From Actinospineispora acaciae DSM 45401 (GTDB taxonomy: Bacteria > Actinomycetota > Actinomycetes > Mycobacteriales > Pseudonocardiaceae), in contig NZ_JIAI01000006.1 in the NCBI RefSeq assembly GCF_000620785.1, forward strand, positions 124,001 through 188,000: 64,000 nt of DNA. The letters run 5' to 3'. The notes under the pieces were generated by a model that saw only the letters and a list, made by a program, of their open reading frames with translations, made no database searches and was not told where the DNA came from. The stretch's first letter is position 1; each line of letters opens with the position of its first letter. The position numbers and the translations under genes are program-made. Below are positions 8,469 to 15,638 of this stretch, piece by piece.

Positions 8469-9368
8469 TTATGCCCAAGTGTTCTCTTCGAGCGCGGTGA
8501 CGACGGTATCGGCGAATGCGGCGGCGAGCGGGCTGAGCGCTTTCCATTGGCGGGTCGCCCAGCCGGCGGTCAGCGCGGGCAGCTCGGGAATGGGGATGAG
8601 CCGCACGGTGTCGTGGCCGCCGCGCCGCCAGGCCGGCAGCGCGGGCACTATCGCGTGCCCGAGGCCCAGCTCGGCCAGCAGCAGCGCGGTGTCCCAGTCG
8701 GCGACGCTGGTGGAGGAGGCCAGCCGGATGTGGTGGCCGGCCAGGTGCTCGTCCAGGGCGCGCCGCGAGGTGGAGTTCTCCGGGAGCTGGATGTGCCGGA
8801 TCGTGGCCAGGTCGGCCGGGTGGATCGTCTCGCGGGCGGCCAGCGGGTCGTCGCGGCGGACCGCCAGCACCCACGGCAGCTCCAGGACCGGGCGCTGCTC
8901 CACGGCCTCGATCGGCGCGCCGACCGTGATCCAGGCCAGGTCGGCGTGGTGGGAGTGCACGGCGTCGATGCAGTTGCGGCTGGCGTTCTCGGTCTGGAAC
9001 TCCAGCGCCACGTCCGGGTACTTCGCGCGGAAGCTGGCCACCGCGTCGGCCATGAAGTGCCGCACGCTGGTGGCGCCGGTGATGATCCGCACGGTGCCGC
9101 CGCCCCCGCGCCGCAGCTCGTCGAGCTGGCGGGCGGCGTCGGTCAGGCCGGCGATGCCGTCGGCGGCGGCGCGGTAGAGCACCCGCCCGGCGCCGGTCGG
9201 GACGACGCCGCGCGGGCGCCGCTCCAGCAGCACCAGGCCCAGCTCGCGCTCCAGCCGCTTGATGTGCTGGCTGACCGCCGACTGGGTGCACGACAGGCCG
9301 CGCGCGACCGCGCTGAGGTTCTCCGCCTCGCACACGGCGACGAACACGCGGAGGTCATCAAGCGTCAT
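8469..9368 (-). CDS. LysR-family transcriptional regulator
   Basis: 299 residues, the standard LysR length. N-terminal winged helix-turn-helix (residues 1-60: LRVFVAVCEAENLSAVARGL, then TQSAVSQHIKRLERELG) and a C-terminal periplasmic-binding-protein-like effector domain. I chose the ATG at 9368 because GGGGA precedes it and the HTH then starts at residue 1; longer in-frame extensions are out-of-family. No divergent target is adjacent. The regulated gene may be the downstream DUF6817 gene or lie elsewhere. Confidence 0.9.
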   Translation of the reverse strand: MTLDDLRVFVAVCEAENLSAVARGLSCTQSAVSQHIKRLERELGLVLLERRPRGVVPTGAGRVLYRAAADGIAGLTDAARQLDELRRGGGGTVRIITGATSVRHFMADAVASFRAKYPDVALEFQTENASRNCIDAVHSHHADLAWITVGAPIEAVEQRPVLELPWVLAVRRDDPLAARETIHPADLATIRHIQLPENSTSRRALDEHLAGHHIRLASSTSVADWDTALLLAELGLGHAIVPALPAWRRGGHDTVRLIPIPELPALTAGWATRQWKALSPLAAAFADTVVTALEENTWA

Positions 9369-9470
9369 GTTCCCCAAGCTAGAACGAGGAGAACGGCAAG
9401 AAAACCCGAGGATTGACTTAGAACCTTGGCGCGACCGAGCATGGAGCCCGCCGGTACCTGACGGGCGGCA

Positions 9471-9522
9471 ACCCGGCCGCCGCGCACGCCGGATCACCGG
9501 CACGGCGGCGCCGCGGCCGGGT
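9471..9522. terminator. inverted repeat at the end of orn
   Basis: Perfect 10-bp arms ACCCGGCCGC (9471-9480) and GCGGCCGGGT (9513-9522) separated by 32 nt, with further GC pairing inside. It lies immediately after the stop of the oligoribonuclease gene and upstream of the LysR gene, so it probably acts as the orn terminator. There is no U-tract, as is common in high-GC actinobacteria. Confidence 0.5.
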
Positions 9523-9530
9523 GTCGACCC

Positions 9531-10151
9531 TCAGTCTTCTGCGGGACGCATCGGCGCCGCGATCACCTCGGACGCGACCAGCCGCGCCTCGTCGGTGCTC
9601 GGGCCGGGCTGTGGCACGAACGCGGTGCCCCGGTAGTAGCGCAGCTCGCGCAGCGACTCCTCGATGTCGGCCAGCGCGCGGTGGGCCAGGCCCTTCTCCG
9701 GCTTGGCGTAGTAGATCCGGGGGTACCAGCGGCGGCACAGCTCCTTGATCGAGCTGACGTCCACCATCCGGTAGTGCAGGTGGCCGTCCAGCTCGGGCAT
9801 GTCCCTGGCCAGGAACGCCCGGTCGGTGGCGATGGAGTTGCCGGCCAGGGGCGCGGACTTCGGCTCGGGCACGAACTTGCGCACGTAGTCGAGCACCGCG
9901 CGCTCGGCCTCGGCCACGGTCACGGTGGACGCCTTCACCGCCTCGGTCAGCCCCGACCGCTCGTGCATCTCCCGCACCACCGGCTCCATGGCCGCCAGCT
10001 TCGGCTCGTCGGTGTGGATCACCACGTCGACCCCGTCGCCGAGCACCCGCAGCTCGCTGTCGGTCACCAGCGCCGCGATCTCGATCAGTACGTCGGAGCC
10101 GATGTCCAGGCCGGTCATCTCGCAGTCGATCCACACCAGACGGTCATTCAC
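9531..10151 (-). CDS. orn: oligoribonuclease
   Basis: 206-residue DEDDh 3'-5' exoribonuclease that degrades 2-5-nt RNAs and the c-di-GMP product pGpG. The metal-binding acidic residues are visible: WIDCEMTGLD (Asp and Glu of ExoI), NSIATDRAFL (Asp of ExoII) and HRALADI (His and Asp of ExoIII). SSIKELCRRWYP is characteristic of the family. The C-terminus is about 20 residues longer than in E. coli. Monocistronic on the minus strand, divergent from the HerA-like gene. Confidence 0.95.
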   Translation of the reverse strand: MNDRLVWIDCEMTGLDIGSDVLIEIAALVTDSELRVLGDGVDVVIHTDEPKLAAMEPVVREMHERSGLTEAVKASTVTVAEAERAVLDYVRKFVPEPKSAPLAGNSIATDRAFLARDMPELDGHLHYRMVDVSSIKELCRRWYPRIYYAKPEKGLAHRALADIEESLRELRYYRGTAFVPQPGPSTDEARLVASEVIAAPMRPAED

Positions 10152-10232
10152 CCCGCCACCTTAGTTGGCTAGGCTCCCCGGGCAGCGGGGGTATAGCACC
10201 CGGACACGCGTACCGGCGGAGGTCGAACGATC

Positions 10233-11759
10233 GTGGCGGAGAAGGCAACAGAAGAGATCGCGGCCGGGTACGCGACCACCGGCGCGGCCATCGAGCTGGG
10301 CACCGTCTACCTGGACGGCAAGACCGACCCGTCGGCCAGGGTCCGCATCCCGCTGGCCATGCTGAACCGCCACGGCCTGGTCGCCGGCGCCACCGGGACC
10401 GGCAAGACCAAGACCCTGCAGAACCTGGCCGAGCAGCTCTCCTCGGCCGGCGTGCCGGTGGTGATGGCCGACATCAAGGGCGACCTCTCCGGCCTGTCCC
10501 GCCCCGGCACGAGCAACGACCGGATCACCGCGCGCGCCGCGGAGGTCGGCGACGACTGGGCGCCCACCGCGTTCCCGGTGGAGTTCCTGTCGCTGGGGGA
10601 GAAGGGCTCGGCCGTCCCGATCCGGGCCACCCTGACCCAGTTCGGCCCGATCCTGCTGAGCAAGGTGCTCGGGCTCAACGAGACCCAGGAGTCGACCCTC
10701 GGGCTGATCTTCCACTGGGCCGACCAGCGCCAGCTGCCGCTGCTGGACACCAAGGACCTGCGCTCGGTCATCCAGCACCTGACCAGCGACGAGGGCAAGG
10801 CCGACCTGAAGGGCATCGGCGGGGTGTCGTCGGCGACCGCCGGGGTGATCCTGCGCGCGCTGGTGAACCTGGAGGCGCAGGGCGGGGAGAAGTTCTTCGG
10901 CGAGCCCGAGCTGGACCCGAACGACCTGATGAAGGTCGTCGACGGGAAGGGCGTCATCTCACTGCTGGAGCTGTCCGAGGAGCAGACCAACCCGAAGCTG
11001 TTCTCCACGTTCCTGATGTGGCTGCTCGCCGAGCTGTTCGAGCACCTGCCCGAGGCCGGCGACCTGGACAAACCCAAGCTGGTGTTCTTCTTCGACGAGG
11101 CGCACCTGCTGTTCTCCGACGCGTCCAAGGCGTTCCTGGACCGCATCGAGCAGACCGTCAAGCTGATCAGGTCCAAGGGCGTCGGCGTGTTCTTCTGCAC
11201 CCAGCTGCCCACCGACATCCCCAACGACGTGCTCTCCCAGCTCGGCGCGCGGGTGCAGCACGCGCTGCGGGCGTTCACCCCGGACGACCAGAAGGCGCTG
11301 GCCCGCACCGTCAAGACCTACCCGACCACGCCGCACTACAAGCTGGACGAGGCGCTGACCTCGCTGGGCATCGGCGAGGCGATCGTCACCGTGCTCTCCG
11401 AGCGGGGCGCGCCGACGCCGGTGGCCTGGGCGCGGCTGCGCGCGCCGCGCTCGCTGATGGCCGCGATCGGGGCGGACGAGATCCGGGCGGCGGCGCAGGG
11501 GTCGCCGCTGTACGGCAAGTACGGCGAGACGGTGGACCGCGAGTCCGCGTACGAGAAGCTCACCGCCAAGATCGCCGAGGCGCCACCGCCCGAGGCGCCG
11601 GTGGAGCGCCCGCCTGAGGTGCCCAGGCCGGAGAAGGAGGAGGCCGGCATGGTCGAGCAGATCTTCTCCAACCCGGCGGTGAAGTCGTTCCTGCGCTCCG
11701 CGGCCAGCGCCGCCGGGCGGGAGATCACCCGGGGGCTGTTCGGCACCCGGCGGCGCTGA
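10233..11759 (+). CDS. HerA/DUF853-type ATPase (helicase-like)
   Basis: 508 residues. Walker A is GATGTGKT (about residues 53-60) and Walker B is VFFFDEAH (about residues 284-291). The layout is that of the DUF853/YjgR branch of HerA-FtsK ATPases. A basic C-terminal segment follows a Pro/Glu-rich linker (PPPEAPVERPPEVPRPEKEE). Family members form hexameric rings and are thought to act on DNA ends; the cellular role of this branch is poorly known. The GTG start fits the family N-terminus. The stop is 7 nt from a duplicated MFS gene tail. Confidence 0.85.
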   Translation: MAEKATEEIAAGYATTGAAIELGTVYLDGKTDPSARVRIPLAMLNRHGLVAGATGTGKTKTLQNLAEQLSSAGVPVVMADIKGDLSGLSRPGTSNDRITARAAEVGDDWAPTAFPVEFLSLGEKGSAVPIRATLTQFGPILLSKVLGLNETQESTLGLIFHWADQRQLPLLDTKDLRSVIQHLTSDEGKADLKGIGGVSSATAGVILRALVNLEAQGGEKFFGEPELDPNDLMKVVDGKGVISLLELSEEQTNPKLFSTFLMWLLAELFEHLPEAGDLDKPKLVFFFDEAHLLFSDASKAFLDRIEQTVKLIRSKGVGVFFCTQLPTDIPNDVLSQLGARVQHALRAFTPDDQKALARTVKTYPTTPHYKLDEALTSLGIGEAIVTVLSERGAPTPVAWARLRAPRSLMAAIGADEIRAAAQGSPLYGKYGETVDRESAYEKLTAKIAEAPPPEAPVERPPEVPRPEKEEAGMVEQIFSNPAVKSFLRSAASAAGREITRGLFGTRRR

Positions 11760-11765
11760 GCGGAT

Positions 11766-11884
11766 CTACCAGCGGCCGCGCTGGTTGGGGATGCGCGCGG
11801 CGAGGAGGGTGGCGGCCGTCATCACGGCGGCCAGCGCGAAGAACGCGACGGTGTTGGCCGCCGCCGGGTCCGCCGCCGCCGAGC
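11766..11884 (-). pseudogene. orphan 3' end of an MFS transporter gene
   Basis: Read on the minus strand, this encodes the same C-terminus as the intact MFS gene (ending IPNQRGRW) but closes with TAG instead of TAA. Nothing upstream continues the transporter: the frame runs into the insertion at 11885. It is the tail of the original MFS gene, cut off when the insert arrived or when the 3' end was duplicated, and is not expected to make a functional protein. A short hydrophobic fragment could be translated only by read-through. Confidence 0.8.
11767..11884. repeat. 118-bp direct repeat, left copy
   Basis: Matches 15640-15757 at 117 of 118 positions (G at 11807 versus C at 15680), same orientation, offset 3873 bp. 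The right copy is the last 38 or so codons of the MFS efflux gene. The two copies bound a lower-GC segment carrying unrelated genes, as expected of attachment-like ends or of recombination that duplicated the gene's 3' end. Confidence 0.9.
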
Positions 11885-11907
11885 CTGGGATGGTCCGTCC
11901 GACCCAC

Positions 11908-12498
11908 TCAGGGCATCGCCCTCGCCGACTGTGACTCCGACTCTGGCAGACGCCACCCGTCCAATAGCAGGGCCTCTACAACGGCCTCGGCGCTACCGTC
12001 CACCCAATCACCCTCACGCCCGTGCATGAGGCTATTGACATACTTGTCCAGCGCGGCATGAAAAAGTTCTGTTGCCTCGTCGAGCACGTCACCGCTAATC
12101 ATATCCATTGGCCTGTTTCCTCTCTGACCGGCGGAGTAGTGTCGTCTCAGTTCTCGGTGAAGGGGATTTCCCGGCGCTGGTCTGGGCGCTCCATTCGGGT
12201 GGCAGGGTTCGCAGAGTTCTTCGGTCCCGGACAGGTAGATGTCTGGAAGAATCTGCCGGCCACACACAGCGCGTACCGTGCCCCAACCGCCAGCCTCGAA
12301 CATCTCACGCATTCGGTGGCCTTCCACCGAGTGGATCAGCCGATCACGGGAGCACGGAAGCGCACTCTGACCAAGCTTTTCTGGCGCGCACGGCGGCAGT
12401 GGCAGCACGCCTTGCGCAGCCGATCGTCGCAACCAGCGTCGAGCAAGATCGCGCCAGAGCACCGCGCCGAGGCGCGCCATCCGCGGGCGGCTACACAT
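11908..12498 (-). CDS. hypothetical protein in the inserted cassette
   Basis: Open frame of 196 codons; I do not recognise the family firmly. The middle part (IHSVEGHRM ... VRAVCGRQILPDI ... EELCEPCHPNG) has spaced cysteines resembling a small zinc-binding module seen near actinobacterial TPR regulators. The last 66 residues, from an internal ATG at 12108 preceded by GAGAGGAAAC, look like an independent helical protein (DVLDEATELFHAALDKYVNSL). It may therefore be one protein or two. The ATG at 12498 overlaps the stop of the preceding small ORF. The stop is 23 nt from the left repeat. Confidence 0.4.
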   Translation of the reverse strand: MCSRPRMARLGAVLWRDLARRWLRRSAAQGVLPLPPCAPEKLGQSALPCSRDRLIHSVEGHRMREMFEAGGWGTVRAVCGRQILPDIYLSGTEELCEPCHPNGAPRPAPGNPLHRELRRHYSAGQRGNRPMDMISGDVLDEATELFHAALDKYVNSLMHGREGDWVDGSAEAVVEALLLDGWRLPESESQSARAMP

Positions 12499-12697
12499 GG
12501 CGATGCCTCCGTGTCACCGTGACCGCGCGCCAGCCAGACCACCGCGCGAGCCAGTAGCGCAGGTCATCGTCCAAGGTCAGCTTCCCGTAATCGGTCAGGC
12601 GTGATTGTTTTCGTTTGAGTGGCCGAGCGGCACGGTGTTTGGTCACGCGGGTGCGGCTGGAATGAGAGTGCAAGGGCTGTCGAGCTGCGTCGCTCAT
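12491..12697 (-). CDS. small basic hypothetical ORF
   Basis: 68 codons from ATG 12697, rich in Arg, Lys and His (KHRAARPLKRKQ near the middle). Its TAG stop overlaps the ATG of the next ORF (12498) within ATGTGTAG, which would allow coupled translation. It lies divergent from the TPR regulator, with about 137 bp between starts. The family is not recognised and the frame could be a chance ORF. Confidence 0.25.
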   Translation of the reverse strand: MSDAARQPLHSHSSRTRVTKHRAARPLKRKQSRLTDYGKLTLDDDLRYWLARWSGWRAVTVTRRHRHV

Positions 12698-12834
12698 GGT
12701 CAACATCTTCGGCCTGAGCGCCGCCGTGACCTGCCGGTTCGGAGTACACACTTCGCGCACTTGGGTCTGTCGTGGGCGCACCAGGGCTACGGTCGAGCCA
12801 GCGATGCCGTACCCATCAGCGTTAGGGAGCGTCG

Positions 12835-14232
12835 GTGACACACGACGAGAACGGCCGGTGCAACGTCGCGCTAGAGCGACTGCTAGCCCGAGCGGGCTGG
12901 ACCCCTGAGAACCTGGGCGATCGGCTCAACGAGCTTGGCGCGGCTCTGAGATTACGTGCACACGTGCACCGTCGTACGCCGCGCCGCTGGGTGTACGCCG
13001 AGGGCACCCGGGCCACGCCACGCGTCCCTCGTGAGCCCTGGCCGGCGCTGGTGTGCCATCTGCTGCATCAGCGGCTTGGTCAGCAGGTCAAGCCGGACAC
13101 ATTCGGTTGGGCTTCGCCAGGCTCGCTGAGCTACGTCCCCGCTGACGATGGCTTCGCTGACGTGTGGAACACCGCTGGAGCGGTGGCCGCGCTGGCTCAG
13201 GTAGTGGATGCTGACCTCATGGAACGGCGTCACTTCCTTGCGCTCACAGGGCTGTCGTTGACGGCGGTCGCTCATCAGTGGCTGTTCGATCCGGCACGAG
13301 TCGCGGCGTCCTTGCTCGGCAAGCGAGTTGATCACGCTGTGGTGGATGACCTGGAGGGCGTTGTCGCGGCCAGGCGTCGGATGGACGATGCCCTCGGTGG
13401 CGGCACCTTGTTGCCCGCGGTTCGGGAAGACCTCCGGTTGGTCGTGTCGATGCTGCGGAACTCCGCATACCACGACGATGTCGGGCGCCGGTTGTATGCG
13501 GTAGCAGCCGAGCTAGGGCGGTTGGCTGGCTGGCTCGCTTCTGATTCGAAACAGCCCGCCTTGGCGCAGCGGTTCTTCATGGCCGCCGTTCGATCTGCCC
13601 ATTTGAGTGGTGACCGCGCGATAGGTGCGAACATTCTCGGGTTCATGAGCATTGAGGCCGCGTTCTCGGAATCTCCGAGGGACTCGATCACGCTCGCCGA
13701 AACGGCGCTCAAAGCTGAGCCTGAGCTGACCCCCGTCGTCGCGGCCTCGTTGCACGCGCGGATGGCGCTCGGCGCCGCGTACGCGGGTGAACCCGACATC
13801 GCGCGGCACGCCCAGGAGCGCGCGTTCGAGCGATTGTCAGAGGCCATACCTGAACACGAGCCGGAGTGGATTTATTGGTTCACCGAAGCAGACGCACACG
13901 GCATCGCAGGTCAGTCATTACTGACTCTAGACAAGCCGGCAGAGGCCGAACCGCACCTACGGCGCACAATCGCTTTGCTGGACCCGAAATTCACTCGCGA
14001 TCGCGCCGGATGGCTATGTCATCTGGCAACGGCGCGGCTTAAGGCCGGAGCCGTGGAGCAGGCATGCGGTACCGCCTCGGAAGCCGGAACTCTGATACGC
14101 CGTTTGGACTCCCCAAGCGCGGCCGGAAGGCTGGCCGAGTTCCGCGCGGCCGCTGCACCTTATTCTCGGATCTCGAATGTGCAGGAGTTTGACGCTAAGT
14201 TCGGTGATCTTATCGGACCTTCCCGGGCCTAG
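12835..14232 (+). CDS. TPR-containing transcriptional-regulator-like protein
   Basis: 465 residues. The N-terminal 80 residues (VALERLLARAGWTPENLGDRLNEL) resemble a degenerate XRE helix-turn-helix. The rest is alpha-helical, TPR-like, and includes LRLVVSMLRN, RLYAVAAELGRLAGWLASDS and EHEPEWIYWFTEAD. The last two patterns recur in the XRE regulator at 22192, so the two proteins are related. The GTG is preceded by AGGGAGC. One TTA codon at 13918 could make translation depend on a bldA-type tRNA if the host uses that control. It heads a co-directional set with the small Cys-tail protein and the kinase-like gene, which suggests it regulates them. Confidence 0.65.
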   Translation: MTHDENGRCNVALERLLARAGWTPENLGDRLNELGAALRLRAHVHRRTPRRWVYAEGTRATPRVPREPWPALVCHLLHQRLGQQVKPDTFGWASPGSLSYVPADDGFADVWNTAGAVAALAQVVDADLMERRHFLALTGLSLTAVAHQWLFDPARVAASLLGKRVDHAVVDDLEGVVAARRRMDDALGGGTLLPAVREDLRLVVSMLRNSAYHDDVGRRLYAVAAELGRLAGWLASDSKQPALAQRFFMAAVRSAHLSGDRAIGANILGFMSIEAAFSESPRDSITLAETALKAEPELTPVVAASLHARMALGAAYAGEPDIARHAQERAFERLSEAIPEHEPEWIYWFTEADAHGIAGQSLLTLDKPAEAEPHLRRTIALLDPKFTRDRAGWLCHLATARLKAGAVEQACGTASEAGTLIRRLDSPSAAGRLAEFRAAAAPYSRISNVQEFDAKFGDLIGPSRA

Positions 14233-14369
14233 GTGCGGGGAGCTATCCGATACGACAGTCGAAGTTGGAACACAATAGCATTCATCATTTTCATCGTCGA
14301 CGGCGATTGTCTAATCCGCTAGCCGTCGATGCTGATTGATGCGTGCTGGAATAGTGGGGTGGTTTCGCA

Positions 14370-14834
14370 ATGTCAGTCACGGAGGAGATGCGGCCAGTAG
14401 TCGATCCGGCCGAGATGGTTGATTCCGGACTATTTGACCGGCTCGCGGGAAGGATCGCCGAAGACGAAAGTGTGGACAGAGTCTACGCAGAAAGGGTCAT
14501 GCGCCAAGCCTTGATCTTTCTCAAGGCGTGCGCTCGCAGCCGGGACGCTCAACTCTCGCCAACGAAGAAGGTAGATGTCGGCTGGCACACGTTTATACTA
14601 CACACTGCCGAGTATGCGGAATTTTGCAACAAGGTAGCGGGTGAGTTCATCCACCATAATCCGATCTGCAACGAGGACATCCGATCGGGCACAGCGTTAG
14701 CCAGGACGGTCGAGGCCCTTAAGGCGACTGGGTACCCGATCGACATGCAACTCTGGACGGTGGACGACACGGCCGACTGCGACAACGAGTCGAAGTGCCA
14801 CCAGTGCCACGCTACGTGCCACGGTTCACCGTAG
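14370..14834 (+). CDS. small GRDP-like protein with Cys/His-rich C-terminal tail
   Basis: 154 residues. The central region (RVMRQALIFLKACARS, then VDVGWHTFILHTAEYAEFC and FIHHNP) matches the bacterial glycine-rich-domain-protein-like family, whose conserved core is a D-x-x-WH motif. After residue 130 the chain ends in a hydrophilic tail with five cysteines and three histidines (ADCDNESKCHQCHATCHGSP), resembling a metal-binding or modifiable tail. The tail has no predicted fold. A TTA codon occurs at 14697. The next gene, a kinase-like protein, starts 9 nt after the stop, so the two are cotranscribed. The function is unknown; see findings. Confidence 0.65.
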   Translation: MSVTEEMRPVVDPAEMVDSGLFDRLAGRIAEDESVDRVYAERVMRQALIFLKACARSRDAQLSPTKKVDVGWHTFILHTAEYAEFCNKVAGEFIHHNPICNEDIRSGTALARTVEALKATGYPIDMQLWTVDDTADCDNESKCHQCHATCHGSP

Positions 14835-14843
14835 TATGCCGGC

Positions 14844-15599
14844 ATGACCGCTGTCCGCTGGCAGGACCTTCCAGATGACATTCGGAACTTCATCTCTCGC
14901 CGAGTGGACGGGCTGATCTCCGCGGAACCGGTAAACGCCGGATCGGCGGAGATCACGCTTATTCTGACCACCGAATCTACTGGTCGCTTCTTCTTGAAGG
15001 GTGCGAGAGGTGAGAAGGCCGGGATTGAAGTCAAGGTTCAGTCGTATTTGCCCGGTATCGCCCCTCAACTCCGATGGCATGCGAACGTCGGTGAATATCT
15101 ACTCATGGCGTTCGAGTACATCGAAGGTCGGTCCGCCATACTCTCACCCGGATCTGACGATCTCCCGGCCATAGCGTCCGCAATCTCAGACCTGTCCCAG
15201 ACTGCTTGTCTCGAGCTGCCTGTGCTGCCTGCGGAGAAAAGATGGGCACACCTCGCGGACGACCCCGCAGCGCTCGCGGCCATCAGCGGAGATAGTCTCG
15301 TTCATACCGACCTCACCGCGGACAACTTCATCGTAGGCGAACAGCTACGAATCGTCGATTGGGCATGGCCAACCAAAGGGGCCGCCTGGCTGGACGCGGC
15401 ATCCATGATTGTGCGGCTGATGCAAGCGGGACACTCGCCACGACAAGCCGAAGAATGGGCGCGAACCATACCGACATTCCGTAAGGCCAGCGACAAGGAA
15501 TTGGCCATTTATGCGAAGATTAGGGCGTCTCTAGCGCGAGGAAGCGGCGTGGCCTTGGCAACCACATGGGAAAACTACTTGGCCTGGCTTGGCACATGA
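14844..15599 (+). CDS. aminoglycoside-phosphotransferase/choline-kinase-like protein
   Basis: 251 residues with the APH-kinase layout. The N-terminal lobe has a glycine-containing loop (NAGSAEITLIL) and the lysine in GRFFLKGARGEK. The catalytic loop is LVHTDLTADNFIV (canonical HxDxxxxN) and the metal-binding motif is RIVDWAWPTKG (canonical IDWxxx). It is shorter than resistance enzymes (about 260-300 residues). Linkage to the small Cys-tail protein and a TPR regulator, rather than to a biosynthetic or resistance locus, makes a small-molecule resistance role only one possibility. It could phosphorylate a metabolite or the neighbouring protein. Confidence 0.7.
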   Translation: MTAVRWQDLPDDIRNFISRRVDGLISAEPVNAGSAEITLILTTESTGRFFLKGARGEKAGIEVKVQSYLPGIAPQLRWHANVGEYLLMAFEYIEGRSAILSPGSDDLPAIASAISDLSQTACLELPVLPAEKRWAHLADDPAALAAISGDSLVHTDLTADNFIVGEQLRIVDWAWPTKGAAWLDAASMIVRLMQAGHSPRQAEEWARTIPTFRKASDKELAIYAKIRASLARGSGVALATTWENYLAWLGT

Positions 15600-15638
15600 A
15601 GTTTCCCGTTTTACAGCCAACACTCGCCACACCACCCC

